Shown one piece after another: positions 35,777 to 45,680 of a DNA stretch of 64,000 nucleotides; position 1 is the first letter of the stretch, and every line of letters starts with the position of its first letter. The notes beneath the pieces were generated by a model, which made no database searches, had not been told where the DNA came from, and saw only the letters and a program-made list of their open reading frames with translations. The position numbers and the translations under genes are program-made. The DNA is from Corynebacterium deserti GIMN1.010 (lineage in GTDB: Bacteria; Actinomycetota; Actinomycetes; Mycobacteriales; Mycobacteriaceae). The stretch spans positions 2,542,001-2,606,000 of the forward strand of contig NZ_CP009220.1 of NCBI RefSeq assembly GCF_001277995.1. The letters run 5' to 3'.

Positions 35777-36811
35777 ATGAACGCTTTTCGACGCCCCCGT
35801 CCCCGCGCCACCGCCGCCTGCGCGGCCTTACTGGCCGCAGCGCTCTTGGCTTCTTGCAGTCAGCTGCCGGTAGAACCGGCGGAGCCTCTCACTGCGTTGA
35901 ACCCAGATGCTGGACCTCCTCTGCCACCAGATTCCACGATCGAAGAGCCAGGCGAACACTCAGCGACGTTAGACAGCGCGGATACGTGGACGGGCTCGTT
36001 GCGTCCGGATGATCTGACTCCTGAAGAACGGGTTCCAGAGATCATCAACCGTGGTCGCATCATTGTGGGCGTCGATCAATCGCAAAACCTCTTAAGCTTT
36101 CGCGATCCAGTATCTGGTGAACTGCGAGGCTTTGAGGTTGAGCTGGCCAGGGAAATTTCCCGCGATATTTTTGGCGATCCCAACAAGGTGGATTTCCGTT
36201 TCGTTGACACTTCCGACCGACTGCGCGCACTGGACCAAGGCGATGTAGATATTGTCGTTCGATCCGTGGCTATCACCGGCGAACGAGCTAAACTCGCAGA
36301 GTTTTCCACACCGTATCTGCGAACCCAAACTCGCATGCTCACCATGGAGGCATCGGGAATCAGTTCGATTGCCGATCTTCCTGGCAACACCATCTGTGTC
36401 ACCGAAGGCTCCACATCGCTGCAAAGTGCACGCTCGATTGCACCGGAATCATCAATTTTGAAAACCCGTAGTTGGGCGGACTGTCTCATGGCATTGCAAC
36501 AGCATCAGGCTCAGGTGATTTTGGGTGACGATGTAATTTTGTCCGGCATCGCAGCCCAAGATCCATACACTCGCATCCTGGATACCACATTGGATTCGCA
36601 GTCCTATGGTGTGGCAGCTGCGTTACCGAAGACGGGTGAAGATACCTCGGGGCTTATCCGTCAGGTCAATTCCACCATCGAGCGCATCCGTTCTGATCGC
36701 ACGTGGTGGACGATGTTCAACGATTGGTTCGGCCCCTACCTCTGGACCTATGGTCCGCCAGCGTTGCAGTATGTTACGGAAGAAGGTGCACAAGACAATG
36801 ACGGAGAATAA
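35777..36811 (+). CDS. glnH: GlnH, amino-acid-binding lipoprotein of the PknG pathway
   Basis: A 344 aa lipoprotein. The signal peptide AACAALLAAALLASC carries a lipobox with the lipidated Cys near residue 27. After a Pro/Glu-rich linker, a type 3 solute-binding domain begins around 90 (INRGRIIVGVDQSQNLLSFRDP) and includes FEVELAREISRDIFG and a late LIRQVNSTIERIRSD helix. In C. glutamicum it senses aspartate/glutamate-type ligands and acts on GlnX rather than on an ABC permease; no transport genes lie nearby, which supports a signalling role. The start codon region contains one of the repeated 12-mers. The stop overlaps the pknG start by 14 bases. Confidence 0.9.
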   Translation: MNAFRRPRPRATAACAALLAAALLASCSQLPVEPAEPLTALNPDAGPPLPPDSTIEEPGEHSATLDSADTWTGSLRPDDLTPEERVPEIINRGRIIVGVDQSQNLLSFRDPVSGELRGFEVELAREISRDIFGDPNKVDFRFVDTSDRLRALDQGDVDIVVRSVAITGERAKLAEFSTPYLRTQTRMLTMEASGISSIADLPGNTICVTEGSTSLQSARSIAPESSILKTRSWADCLMALQQHQAQVILGDDVILSGIAAQDPYTRILDTTLDSQSYGVAAALPKTGEDTSGLIRQVNSTIERIRSDRTWWTMFNDWFGPYLWTYGPPALQYVTEEGAQDNDGE

Positions 36812-39356
36812 ACATTCCGACGAGCTGCCAGAGTCACCCGCCACTGAGGCTGTCGCCTTCAATCCGTTTGATGACGATGACGAGGGTTTTGATGCAGGCC
36901 CCCACACCGAGGCAGTCGCGTTTGATCCTTTCGCGGATGACCCTGATGACGATGATGACGATGATCAGCGGTCACCAGGAACTGAAGCCGTAGCGTTTAA
37001 TCCCTTTGAGGATGATGACGACGATGATGACAACTTCAACGGCGATGGATTGGAATATTTGCTGCGCGATCTTGATCAATTGCGTGCCACCCAAGGCCAA
37101 CTGGTTAAACAACAACCTGAGCAGCCAGAGAGTACACCCACGGATGCGGTGCACACTGAAACTACTGCTGCCTCGCTCAGGCCCAGGCCGAAAGTAGATC
37201 CGAGTGAAAGGAGCCGTCGACAAGCAATCTCGCTATTCCGCGAGCGCCGCCGTATTAGGCGGCAATCACGCCCGGTAGCCGACGGCATGGTTGAGCTGCC
37301 GTTTATTACTCCCAAGCCGGAGAACGAGCTGCTTATTGATCCAACCGCGAAGCGCAAGCCGGGCATCCAGCCGCCACAGCTTAATCCTGGTGACATCGTG
37401 GCCGAGCAATATGAAGTGCTTGGAGTGATCGCACACGGCGGCATGGGATGGATTTATCTAGCCAATGACCGCAATGTCTCTGGGCGCATCGTGGTGCTCA
37501 AGGGCATGATGGCGCAAGCGTCAGTGCAGGATCAGGGCGCTGCCGAAGCTGAACGCGAATTCCTCGCCGACATTACGCACCCCGGCATCGTGAAGGCGTA
37601 CAACTTTATTGACGATCCACGCGTGCCCGGCGGATTTATCGTCATGGAATACGTCAACGGCCCCTCCCTCCGCGACCGCTGCAAAGCGCAACCCGATGGC
37701 GTGTTGCCTGTTGACCTAGCCATTGGTTACATCCTGGAACTGCTTCCCGCTATGGACTACCTGCATCAACGTGGTGTGGTGTACAACGACCTCAAGCCAG
37801 AAAATATCATTGCCACCGAAGATCAGGTGAAACTCATCGATCTCGGAGCTGTCACGGGTATCGGCGCATTTGGCTATATTTACGGCACTAAAGGCTTCCA
37901 AGCACCCGAGGTAGCCACACAGGGACCATCAGTTGCCTCTGATATTTTCACCATCGGCCGCACACTCGCAGCGATGACATTGCCGATGCCGGTAGAAGAC
38001 GGTGTGCTAAAACCTGGCATTCCCTCCCCCATGGATGTGCCGCTGCTGCGCCGCTACTTATCCTTTTACCGACTACTACAACGCTCCACGGCGGAGGATC
38101 CAGAAAAGCGATTCCGCAATGTCGCAGAGCTGCGCACCCAGCTCTACGGTGTGCTCCGCGAAGTCCTAGCTCTGCGCGATGGAAAACAGTTCCCCCACCA
38201 GCACTCCTTGTTTTCCCCGCAACGAAGCACGTTTGGCACCAAACACCTGGTGTTTCGCACTGACAAACTTATCGACGGCATCGATCGCCTAGCTCGAATC
38301 ACCGCCCCAGAAATTGTCTCTGCGCTGCCCGTGCCGTTGATTGATCGCACAGACCCCGGCGCGCGTATGCTCTCTGGATCGTCCTACGCGGAGCCATCGG
38401 AAACCTTGGAAACGCTGCGCAACGCCATGGAAGACGAGCAATACCGCGAATCCATCGAAATCCCACTTGGTGTTGTGCGCGCACTGCTTGACCTGGGTTT
38501 TACCAACGAAGCTCGGCAATGGTTGGAGACCTTAGAAGAACGCCTGAGCAAAGATTGGCGCCATCAATGGTTCTCCGGAATCACGTATTTGCTGCTGGAT
38601 GAATACCAAGAAGCGCAAGTGTATTTCAATACGGTACTCACCATTCTGCCTGGCGAAGCAGCACCGAAACTAGCGTTGGCTGCTGTTGATGAACTCATCT
38701 TGCAACAAATGGGCCTGGAGTCCACGCCGCTACTCTCAGCTGAAATTGCCGCAGCGACAGCAACCTTGGGCACCGATTTTGAGAATCTGGACGGCTCCGC
38801 GTTTGAATCACTGAGCGACACGTGGTCGCATATCTCCAGCGATCCCAAGGTGCTTCGATTCCATTCACTGCGCCTGTATGCCCTGGTGTGGGCTACTAAC
38901 CCCACAACAGTGTCATCTGCTTTTGGCCTTGCGCGCCAACTTATGGCGGAAAACCAGATCGAAATGGCGGTGTCGTCGTTGGATAAACTTCCACAGTCTT
39001 CCACGCACTATCGCATGGCCGTGCTCACGACGATTTTGCTCCTGGTCAGTTCCAATTTGAGCGAATCTCGCATCAGGCGTGCTGCCCGGCGTTTGTCGGA
39101 GATCCCCACCAACGAGCCACGATTCAACCAGATCAAGATTGCGATTATGTCCGCAGGTCTGAGCTGGTTGCGCGACAGTAACTTGGAGGCATCGGCATCG
39201 GCAAATCCGCTTTTTGAGTTCCCCTTCTCCCAAAAAGGCTTACGCACCGGCATTTCCGAGGCACTGCGAATCCAGGCGCGCTCTGCCCCATTCCCCCACC
39301 ACCGCTACGCGTTGGTAGATATGGCCAATGCGGTGCGGCCACTGACGTGGTTCTAG
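36798..39356 (+). CDS. pknG: Serine/threonine protein kinase PknG
   Basis: An 852 aa soluble kinase that phosphorylates OdhI and thereby relieves inhibition of 2-oxoglutarate dehydrogenase. The acidic N-terminus holds three copies of TEAVAF(N/D)PF followed by Asp/Glu runs, with Thr16, Thr37 and Thr62 as possible phosphorylation sites for FHA docking. No CxxC pairs are seen, so the rubredoxin part of mycobacterial PknG is missing. The kinase domain covers about 198-470: GVIAHGGMGWIYLA, the Lys in VVLKGMMAQ near 235, YNDLKPENI near 327 in place of HRD, and LIDLGAVTG near 345. The remaining 380 residues are helical TPR-like repeats. ATG 36798 overlaps glnH. A terminator follows. Confidence 0.93.
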   Translation: MTENKHSDELPESPATEAVAFNPFDDDDEGFDAGPHTEAVAFDPFADDPDDDDDDDQRSPGTEAVAFNPFEDDDDDDDNFNGDGLEYLLRDLDQLRATQGQLVKQQPEQPESTPTDAVHTETTAASLRPRPKVDPSERSRRQAISLFRERRRIRRQSRPVADGMVELPFITPKPENELLIDPTAKRKPGIQPPQLNPGDIVAEQYEVLGVIAHGGMGWIYLANDRNVSGRIVVLKGMMAQASVQDQGAAEAEREFLADITHPGIVKAYNFIDDPRVPGGFIVMEYVNGPSLRDRCKAQPDGVLPVDLAIGYILELLPAMDYLHQRGVVYNDLKPENIIATEDQVKLIDLGAVTGIGAFGYIYGTKGFQAPEVATQGPSVASDIFTIGRTLAAMTLPMPVEDGVLKPGIPSPMDVPLLRRYLSFYRLLQRSTAEDPEKRFRNVAELRTQLYGVLREVLALRDGKQFPHQHSLFSPQRSTFGTKHLVFRTDKLIDGIDRLARITAPEIVSALPVPLIDRTDPGARMLSGSSYAEPSETLETLRNAMEDEQYRESIEIPLGVVRALLDLGFTNEARQWLETLEERLSKDWRHQWFSGITYLLLDEYQEAQVYFNTVLTILPGEAAPKLALAAVDELILQQMGLESTPLLSAEIAAATATLGTDFENLDGSAFESLSDTWSHISSDPKVLRFHSLRLYALVWATNPTTVSSAFGLARQLMAENQIEMAVSSLDKLPQSSTHYRMAVLTTILLLVSSNLSESRIRRAARRLSEIPTNEPRFNQIKIAIMSAGLSWLRDSNLEASASANPLFEFPFSQKGLRTGISEALRIQARSAPFPHHRYALVDMANAVRPLTWF

Positions 39357-39376
39357 TTGGGTCCGGCCATAGATAA

Positions 39377-39408
39377 TGGCCCTCACTGCTGAAACGTGAG
39401 GGCTTTTA
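39377..39408. terminator. Terminator between pknG and ackA
   Basis: GCCCTCAC (39379-39386) pairs with GTGAGGGC (39396-39403) around a 9-base loop, followed by TTTTATC. Confidence 0.8.
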
Positions 39409-39441
39409 TCCGGATCCGCTGCGGGGAACGCCTTATGCTAA

Positions 39442-40635
39442 CTAGGCGAACTTCACTGCGTACTGTGCGATAGCCAATTCCTCATTGGTCGGAATGACAA
39501 ACACCTTCACCTTGGACTCATCGGTAGAGATCAAGCGTGGACCCTCGTTGGGCAAAGCGTTGCGCTCTGGGTCGATCTCAATGCCGTACATTTCCAAGCC
39601 GTAAAGGGCGTCTTCGCGCACGAACTGTGCGTTCTCACCGACACCGGCGGTGAACACGATGGTGTCTACTCGGCCAAGCGCGATCATGTAGGAACCAAGG
39701 TAGCGGCGCAGCTGGTGGATGTAGACGTTGTACGCAGACCAAGCGTCCTGGTCGTTGTCGTCGATCATTTGGCGCAGCTCGCGGAAGTCATTGACTCCAG
39801 AAAGGCCCTTGACACCGGACTTCTTGTTGAGCAGGGTGTCGATCTCATCGATGCTCATGCCCGCAGTACGGGACAGGTGGAAGACAATACCCGGATCGAT
39901 GTCACCACTTCGGGTGCCCATGACAAGACCTGCAAGTGGGGTCATACCCATGGAGGTGTCTACCGCGCGGCCGCCTTCGATAGCTGCCATTGATGCACCA
40001 TTGCCCAAGTGGAAGGTAATGGTGTTGATGTCTTCTGCAGGCTTTTCCAGTAGTTCCACCACGCGCTTGGACACAAACTCGTGGGAGGTGCCGTGGAAGC
40101 CGTAGCGGCGAATGCCGTGCTCTAGGGCAACGTCTTTGTTGATGGCGTACAGCGCTGCAGCTGGTGGCAGGGAGTGGAAGAAGCCGGTATCAAAGACAGC
40201 GACGTGTGGCACGTCAGGGAGAATCTTGCGGGCAACTTCGATGCCGTCCACGTTTGCTGGGTTGTGCAGTGGGGCAAGTGGGATGAGGTCGCGGATCATT
40301 TCCACGATCTCATCGGTGATGAGCTCTGGTGCAGAAAACAGGATGCCGCCGTGAACAACGCGGTGACCAACCGCAGTGATGTCTACCTGGGTAGGGCCGC
40401 AGTTGTGCTCGTCCATGAGATCGAAGGCAAGGCCTAGGCCTGCGGAGTGGTCTGCGATAGGCGCTTCCAGCGTGTGTTTTTCACCTTCGATCTTGAGCAC
40501 GATGCGCCCCATTGGCTCGCCGATCTGCTCAACCAGACCGGATACGAAAGGCTCGTCAGTGGCGCTGTTTTCTGGGTTGACCAACTGGAATTTGATGGAG
40601 GATGAACCGGAGTTCAACACGAGCGCGAGGGACAT
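39442..40635 (-). CDS. ackA: Acetate kinase
   Basis: A 397 aa ASKHA-fold kinase converting acetyl phosphate and ADP to acetate and ATP, or the reverse during growth on acetate. It starts [16 protein letters not shown], with [13 protein letters not shown] near 147, [12 protein letters not shown] near 177, [22 protein letters not shown] near 206 and [13 protein letters not shown] near 323. Length is normal. The start codon overlaps the pta stop (TAATG), so pta and ackA are coupled, as in C. glutamicum. Confidence 0.95.
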   Translation of the reverse strand: MSLALVLNSGSSSIKFQLVNPENSATDEPFVSGLVEQIGEPMGRIVLKIEGEKHTLEAPIADHSAGLGLAFDLMDEHNCGPTQVDITAVGHRVVHGGILFSAPELITDEIVEMIRDLIPLAPLHNPANVDGIEVARKILPDVPHVAVFDTGFFHSLPPAAALYAINKDVALEHGIRRYGFHGTSHEFVSKRVVELLEKPAEDINTITFHLGNGASMAAIEGGRAVDTSMGMTPLAGLVMGTRSGDIDPGIVFHLSRTAGMSIDEIDTLLNKKSGVKGLSGVNDFRELRQMIDDNDQDAWSAYNVYIHQLRRYLGSYMIALGRVDTIVFTAGVGENAQFVREDALYGLEMYGIEIDPERNALPNEGPRLISTDESKVKVFVIPTNEELAIAQYAVKFA

Positions 40636-42020
40636 TACTTCTTGCCTCCTGCCTGAATGGCGGTGATAGCAACGGTGTTTACGATGTCTGGCACGGTGGC
40701 GCCACGGGAGAGGTCATTAACAGGCTTGTTCAGGCCCTGGAGGATTGGCCCCACTGCCAGTGCATGACCGGTGCGCTGTGCAGTTTTGTAGCCGATGTTT
40801 CCGGCTTCCAAGTCGGGGAAGATGAAGACGTTTGCCTGACCAGCAACATCAGAGTCTGGCATCTTCTTTCGTGCCACACCTGGGTCAACAGCGGCGTCGA
40901 ACTGCAATGGGCCGTCGACGCACAGTTCTGGATCAAGGCGACGGGCTTCGGCAAGTGCGTCGATCGCGCGGTCCACATCGGGGCCGTTGCCTGAGTTGCC
41001 GGTGGAGTAGGACAGGATGGCCACTCGTGGGTCAATGCCAAATTGCGCTGCAGTCTTAGCCGAGACCACGGCGATTTCACCGATCTGTTCTGCGGTGGGG
41101 TTGGGGTTTACGGCGCAGTCGCCGAATGCCCAGAGACGTCCACGCAGCACCATGAGGAAGATGGAGGACACCACGGATGCTTCTGGAACAGTTTTGATGA
41201 TCTGGAAGCTGGGCTTGATGGTGTGTGCGGTGGTGTGTGCGGCACCGGATACCATGCCGTCGGCATCGCCGTTGTGGACCATCATGGTGCCAAAGTAAGA
41301 GATGTCTTTGAGGGTCTCACGAGCCTCTTCCAAGGTGACACCCTTGGATTTACGCAGTTCAGCGAATTGCTGCGCGTACTCTTCCAGACGTGGGTCCGTC
41401 TGGGGATTAATGATGTATGCGGTGTTCAGGTGCAGCCCCAGCTCAGTGGCGCGCTCACGGATTGCAGCTGGGTCACCCAAGATGGTGATCTCACAGATGT
41501 CCTGCTCCAACAGTTGATGCGCAGCCATGAGGATGCGGTCATCGTCGCCCTCAGGAAGCACGATGTGGGATTGCTCAGTGCGAGCACGCTTGAGCAGCCA
41601 GTTTTCAAACAACTCGGCGCTCATCACCGGCTCGAGGCCTGCGTGGTTTACTACCGCGCGACGCAGCTTGTCTGGCATAGGCTCCTGCTCAGCAGTAAAC
41701 GCAGCTGCAACCACAGCGCCGGCGTCATTAACCTGGGTGCGAGCCAACGCAACGTGCTTGCCAGGCTTGTCGACGAGAAGCAGCACCGGAACGCCGAGCG
41801 CTGCAGCAATCTGAGCATCGAAGAAGGTGTTTCCTGCGCCCACGATGAGTGCTGGGCCATCAGCTAGAAGATCCTTGGCGAGAACGTGAGAGATCTCTAG
41901 TTCTTCATCGGGCAGATTAGTCAGTCGAACACCCAAATCCTTGGCGACTGCCTCCAAATCGAATCCGTCGAAACTGCGGTTAACCGTGGTAATCAGAGCT
42001 GAGGTCGGTGTGTCAGACAT
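40635..42020 (-). CDS. pta: Phosphotransacetylase
   Basis: A 461 aa phosphate acetyltransferase (acetyl-CoA + phosphate to acetyl phosphate + CoA). An N-terminal DRTGG-like domain of about 120 residues precedes the PTA catalytic domain ([20 protein letters not shown] near 145; [21 protein letters not shown] near 270; [15 protein letters not shown] near 355). ATG 42020 has GAAAGGCG upstream; the frame to 42050 has no site. Upstream are several TTTGCAAAG elements like the RamB motif, in keeping with acetate-dependent control known for this operon in C. glutamicum. ackA follows directly. Confidence 0.95.
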   Translation of the reverse strand: MSDTPTSALITTVNRSFDGFDLEAVAKDLGVRLTNLPDEELEISHVLAKDLLADGPALIVGAGNTFFDAQIAAALGVPVLLLVDKPGKHVALARTQVNDAGAVVAAAFTAEQEPMPDKLRRAVVNHAGLEPVMSAELFENWLLKRARTEQSHIVLPEGDDDRILMAAHQLLEQDICEITILGDPAAIRERATELGLHLNTAYIINPQTDPRLEEYAQQFAELRKSKGVTLEEARETLKDISYFGTMMVHNGDADGMVSGAAHTTAHTIKPSFQIIKTVPEASVVSSIFLMVLRGRLWAFGDCAVNPNPTAEQIGEIAVVSAKTAAQFGIDPRVAILSYSTGNSGNGPDVDRAIDALAEARRLDPELCVDGPLQFDAAVDPGVARKKMPDSDVAGQANVFIFPDLEAGNIGYKTAQRTGHALAVGPILQGLNKPVNDLSRGATVPDIVNTVAITAIQAGGKK

Positions 42021-42152
42021 ACATCGCCTTTCTTGTTCCAGCCTGAGCACTCACAATTGATGACATTTCAGGCCTGTGCCGTGTGGCACTACTGAGCGGA
42101 GGGTGTGATTTCTTCCATAGTCTAGCGCCCGTACGCCTTGCGTACACCCCGG

Positions 42153-42307
42153 TTTGCAAAGTTTTCTTTTGCAAAGGTCTTCGTTTCATCATTTTCCATA
42201 TCTTGAGCTGCAAGAACGTATGAGGCTTCACAAAACAAGACGTTATGTTTGCAAGTTGCGAAGCCCATTTTGCAAAGATTCCGAGGCACCTATTTCATTG
42301 CAAAGAG
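42153..42307 (-). promoter_or_regulatory. Cluster of RamB-like sites upstream of pta-ackA
   Basis: On the minus strand AAAACTTTGCAAA (42153-42165) matches the RamB consensus as I recall it. Further copies are AGACCTTTGCAAA (42168-42180), AATCTTTGCAAA (42269-42280) and CTCTTTGCAA (42298-42307). RamB represses acetate genes including pta-ackA in C. glutamicum. The 510-base spacer also holds the promoter of the divergent fprA, whose -10 may be TATCAT near 42427. Confidence 0.65.
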
Positions 42308-42530
42308 CACTTCACATCTCTTCACAGCACCATAATGACTCCCCCACGCAAGCGCATCGTGACAAATCTGGCTCTGCCGAATCCCCACTTCGCGCGCTAG
42401 ACCTTTATTAGTCTGCACTAACCACGTATCATAGAGGGCTGATAGCCGGGCGGTATGTACTTTTCTGGTACTTCATTTCCCCGCACAAACACTTAAAGCA
42501 ACTTTTACTTTTTAAGGAATAGAACTGTCT

Positions 42531-43898
42531 ATGTCTCGCCCTTTGCGCGTCGCCGTTGTCGGTGCAGGTCCTGCCGGAATCTACGCCTCTGATTTGCTCA
42601 TGAAGTCTGACACCGACGTGCAGATTGATCTTTTTGAACGCATGCCAGCCCCCTTCGGACTGATCCGTTACGGTGTCGCTCCCGACCACCCACGCATCAA
42701 GGGCATCGTGAAGTCCCTGCACAATGTGATGGATAAGGAAAACCTGCGTTTCCTGGGCAACATCGAGATCGGAAAAGACATCACCATCGACGAGCTCCGT
42801 GAGTTCTACGATGCCATCGTCTTTTCCACCGGTGCGACTGGTGACCAGGATCTTCGGGTTCCAGGTTCCGATCTTGAAGGTTCGTGGGGCGCTGGCGAGT
42901 TCGTCGGTTTCTACGACGGCAACCCTGATTTCGAGCGCAGCTGGGATCTCTCCGCAGAAAAAGTCGCTGTCATTGGTGTCGGCAACGTGGCCCTCGACGT
43001 GGCACGCATCTTGGCCAAGACTGGCGATGAGCTGCTGGTAACTGAAATCCCCGACAACGTCTACAAAAGCCTCGCCAAGAACCAGGCCAAGGAAGTCCAC
43101 GTGTTTGGTCGTCGCGGGCCTGCACAAGCCAAGTTCACCCCACTTGAACTCAAGGAACTCGACCACTCCGACACCATCGAGGTCATCGTTAACCCAGAAG
43201 ACATCGACTACGACGCTGCATCGGAAGCTGCACGCCGCGAGTCCAAGTCCCAGGACTTGGTGTGCCAGACCTTGGAAAGCTACGCCATGCGCGATCCAAA
43301 GGGCGCTCCACACAAGCTGTTCATCCACTTCTTCGAGTCCCCTGTTGAGATCTTGGGCGAAGACGGCAAGGTTGTTGGCATCAAGACCGAGCGCACCCAG
43401 CTTGACGGTAACGGTGGCGTCACCGGCACTGGAGAGTTCACCACCTGGGATGTTCAGGCTGTTTACCGTGCTGTTGGCTACCGCTCTGACGCCATCAACG
43501 GCGTGCCTTTCGACGACGAACGCGCAGTCATCCCCAACGATGGTGGCCATGTCATCGATCCTTCAACCGGCAGCCCGGTTCCTGGTCTGTACGCCACTGG
43601 TTGGATCAAGCGTGGACCTATCGGTTTGATCGGCAACACCAAGTCCGATGCCAAGGAAACCACCGAGATGCTCCTAACTGACTACGCCAACGGCTCCCTT
43701 GCAGCACCTGCCAAGCCTGAACTTGAGTCCATCATTGAGTTCCTGGACGAGCGCAAAGTTGCCTTCACCACCTGGGATGGTTGGCACCTGCTCGACGCCG
43801 CGGAGCGCGCCTTGGGTGAACCTGAAGGTCGCGAGCGCAAGAAGATCGTTGAATGGAACGATATGGTGCGCCATGCTCGGCCAGAGTACGACATCTAA
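42531..43898 (+). CDS. fprA: Ferredoxin/flavodoxin-NADP+ reductase (adrenodoxin-reductase type)
   Basis: A 455 aa FAD enzyme passing electrons between NADPH and ferredoxin. It has the FAD loop VAVVGAGPAGIYASDLLM at residues 5-22, the substrate region PFGLIRYGVAPDHPRIKGI near 41, the NADP loop VIGVGNVALDVARIL near 147, and PTGLIG-like RGPIGLIGNTKSDAKET near 362. It matches mycobacterial FprA in layout; C. glutamicum has this gene beside pta. AAGGAAT lies about 10 bases before ATG 42531. The ferredoxin partner is not in the window. A terminator follows. Confidence 0.92.
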   Translation: MSRPLRVAVVGAGPAGIYASDLLMKSDTDVQIDLFERMPAPFGLIRYGVAPDHPRIKGIVKSLHNVMDKENLRFLGNIEIGKDITIDELREFYDAIVFSTGATGDQDLRVPGSDLEGSWGAGEFVGFYDGNPDFERSWDLSAEKVAVIGVGNVALDVARILAKTGDELLVTEIPDNVYKSLAKNQAKEVHVFGRRGPAQAKFTPLELKELDHSDTIEVIVNPEDIDYDAASEAARRESKSQDLVCQTLESYAMRDPKGAPHKLFIHFFESPVEILGEDGKVVGIKTERTQLDGNGGVTGTGEFTTWDVQAVYRAVGYRSDAINGVPFDDERAVIPNDGGHVIDPSTGSPVPGLYATGWIKRGPIGLIGNTKSDAKETTEMLLTDYANGSLAAPAKPELESIIEFLDERKVAFTTWDGWHLLDAAERALGEPEGRERKKIVEWNDMVRHARPEYDI

Positions 43899-43908
43899 AA
43901 TTTGATCC

Positions 43909-43945
43909 AAAAAGGGGTTATTCCGGCACCGGAGTAACCCCTTTT
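43909..43945 (+). terminator. Terminator after fprA
   Basis: AAAAGGGGTTA pairs with TAACCCCTTTT; the loop holds CCGG palindromes. Confidence 0.85.
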
Positions 43946-44013
43946 GTGGCTGGAACTAATGAATATCCGATGAATGCTATCCCATTAACTGTGGGTAGTC
44001 CCCTCAGGCAGGC

Positions 44014-44019
44014 TAATCT
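44014..44019 (+). promoter_or_regulatory. -10 element giving a leaderless GNAT transcript
   Basis: TAATCT lies 6 bases before ATG 44026, and no ribosome site is present. Confidence 0.55.
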
Positions 44020-44025
44020 TTTGTC

Positions 44026-44574
44026 ATGACCCGTTACTTCGCAGTTTCCAACCTTCAGGAGTTAGGCTCCTTCGAAGTCCACAAATTGTACAAGCTTCGC
44101 GTAGACATTTTCGTCGCCGAGCAGCAGACGCCCTACGCCGAAATCGATGACATCGACGCCGCTCCCACCACCAACCACATTCTTGTGTGGAAGCGCAACG
44201 AGGCAGCACCGTCCACGCTAATCGGATGCGCGCGCCTTATCCCGACCACCGTTGCCGAGCTCAAGGCATACACGGGCACAGAGATTGAGCTTGACGACGC
44301 CTCCGCGCTCTCCCAACTAGGTCGAGTCGCTATCACTAAGGAAGAGCGCGGCTCTGGACTGTCCACCGAGCTCATGCATAATGCACTGCGCCTGGCTTAC
44401 GAACAGTACCCAGACCGCGACGTTGTACTGACCGCACAGAAGCCACTCGTTGATTTCTACGCAGGCTACGGCTTCGTTCCATGTGGCGCGGAATACCTCG
44501 ATGCCGAGGTTGCACACCAGCCTATGGTTCTGCGCGCCGATCAACTGGAGAAGTTCTCCGGTCTCGACGCCTAA
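44026..44574 (+). CDS. ElaA-like GNAT acetyltransferase
   Basis: A 182 aa GNAT protein. The N-terminus LYKLRVDIFVAEQQTPYAEIDDID is typical of ElaA-type proteins; the acetyl-CoA loop lies in QLGRVAITKEERGSGLSTELMHNALRLA near residues 105-128, and PLVDFYAGYGFVPCGAEYLDAEVAHQPMVL near the end fits the same family. The substrate is unknown. The message is probably leaderless. Its 3' end converges with the decayed lipoprotein gene. A 12-bp tandem duplication begins 14 bases after the stop. Confidence 0.85.
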   Translation: MTRYFAVSNLQELGSFEVHKLYKLRVDIFVAEQQTPYAEIDDIDAAPTTNHILVWKRNEAAPSTLIGCARLIPTTVAELKAYTGTEIELDDASALSQLGRVAITKEERGSGLSTELMHNALRLAYEQYPDRDVVLTAQKPLVDFYAGYGFVPCGAEYLDAEVAHQPMVLRADQLEKFSGLDA

Positions 44575-44587
44575 CTGCCACCCACAG

Positions 44588-44611
44588 CTCTGCGCCCGAC
44601 TCTGCGCCCGA
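44588..44611. repeat. 12-bp perfect tandem duplication after the GNAT stop
   Basis: CTCTGCGCCCGA (44588-44599) is repeated at 44600-44611. Confidence 0.85.
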
Positions 44612-45383
44612 CGCGGTGCGGAAAATCACCCGGTTAGGGTCGGTGGTGACAACGAGGGTCGCGTCGAAAAGCATAGGGGTGGTGGCCAGCTGCCGTGCGA
44701 TTCTATGCGACCGTCGCGCACGGTGAAGTGCAGGAGGTTGTTGGAGCCCTCCCACAGTTCATTGCCGAGGGTTTGGCACCAGAATTCTTCATTTCCTGCT
44801 TGTGCACCAAATAGTTGTTCTCGTTCAGCGTCGCCCAGCATGCGGAAGACCCAGCCGTCGATAGTGAAAGTGTCATTCGTGGCGTACTTTGTGCATGCAA
44901 TTGAGCGCGTCGAATCCGCCACACACCCCATCGTGTGCAAATCCACATACTGCCCTACCTGCAGCGGCGTGTATGTGTCTGGCATAACGTGAGAAATCCC
45001 CGTGACCTGCTCAGCGAAGTGGGGCGATTACGTTCATTCGTATCCGCCACCACGTAGGTGTCGTTGAAGGCGCAGGTGCCTTGGGAGAAGCCAAATCGCC
45101 AATCAAGGGTGAGGTCCCTGTTTATCGGCGCGTTCCCCTCCACCCGGCGGAATTCGCATTCAATCGCGCCCTCCACGCTGGAAAAACTCACCTGACCCGG
45201 CTGATAGGCACTCGCAAAACTAGCGAGGTCGTGGCGAACATACCGAGGCGTCAGTTCCGCCGCCTCAACGACCGCACTGCTGTCTGTCGGTGTAGTGGGC
45301 TGAGGAGACTCGGGCGGTTCCACATCTGTGCTTGGCGGCGTCGCGGTCAAGGTGACTGTTTCAGTGCAAGTTTCTGCTGAGTT

Positions 45384-45401
45384 TGTACCATCCGTGGTAC
45401 A
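45384..45401. repeat. Second copy of the purT-type inverted repeat, inside the broken lipoprotein gene
   Basis: TGTACC-ATCCGT-GGTACA differs by one base from the core at 46931-46948. A further GGTACA half-site follows at about 45408. Confidence 0.7.
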
Positions 45402-45625
45402 TCCTGAGGTACATGTCAGCGGCGCTGCAGCGCACACTGCGGAGATCAGTACGGACATCTTTCGAACCAGCGTTGGGCTGGTCATAGCAAACCTGTCGGT
45501 TTAAAGGTCAAGTAACGATTGGGATGCTCTTCAGGTATCTCCTGAACTTTAGTACTAGTAAGAGGAAGTTAATACTAATATAGGGAAATGTTATGTCAGT
45601 GTTAAGGGTAGATGATGGAATAACA

Positions 45626-45665
45626 AAGGCACCGCACGCCGAAAAGCAATAACGCGCGGTGCCTT
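45626..45665 (-). terminator. purT terminator
   Basis: AAGGCACCGC (45626-45635) pairs with GCGGTGCCTT (45656-45665). Transcription from purT would read into it, with TTTG following on the minus strand. It lies in the otherwise empty spacer 45486-45680. Confidence 0.7.
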
Positions 45666-45680
45666 AGCTGTATGCGGTGA

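Larger units (their letters stand above)
44522..45485 (-). pseudogene. Secreted lipoprotein gene broken by two frameshifts
   Basis: Three frames in series suggest one ancestral protein of about 300 aa. Part 1 (from ATG 45485) has a lipoprotein-like signal (LISAVCAAAPLTCTSGC), a Thr/Pro-rich linker and a domain up to VVADTNERN. The frame then shifts at a G4 run on the plus strand (45021-45024): one more base gives RPHFAEQVTGISHV and joins part 2, DTYTPLQVGQYVDLHTMGC to LHFTVRDGRIESHG. A further missing base near 44700 moves to part 3, QLATTPMLFDATLVVTTDPNRVIF. The folded domain has paired Cys residues as in secreted corynebacterial proteins of unknown role. No family is recognised. One of the 12-mers and a copy of the purT operator sequence lie inside it. 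Confidence 0.6.

Noticed and set aside
42429..43550. A 373-codon minus-strand frame opposite fprA
   Set aside because: It is the shadow of fprA, whose FAD and NADP motifs are clear.
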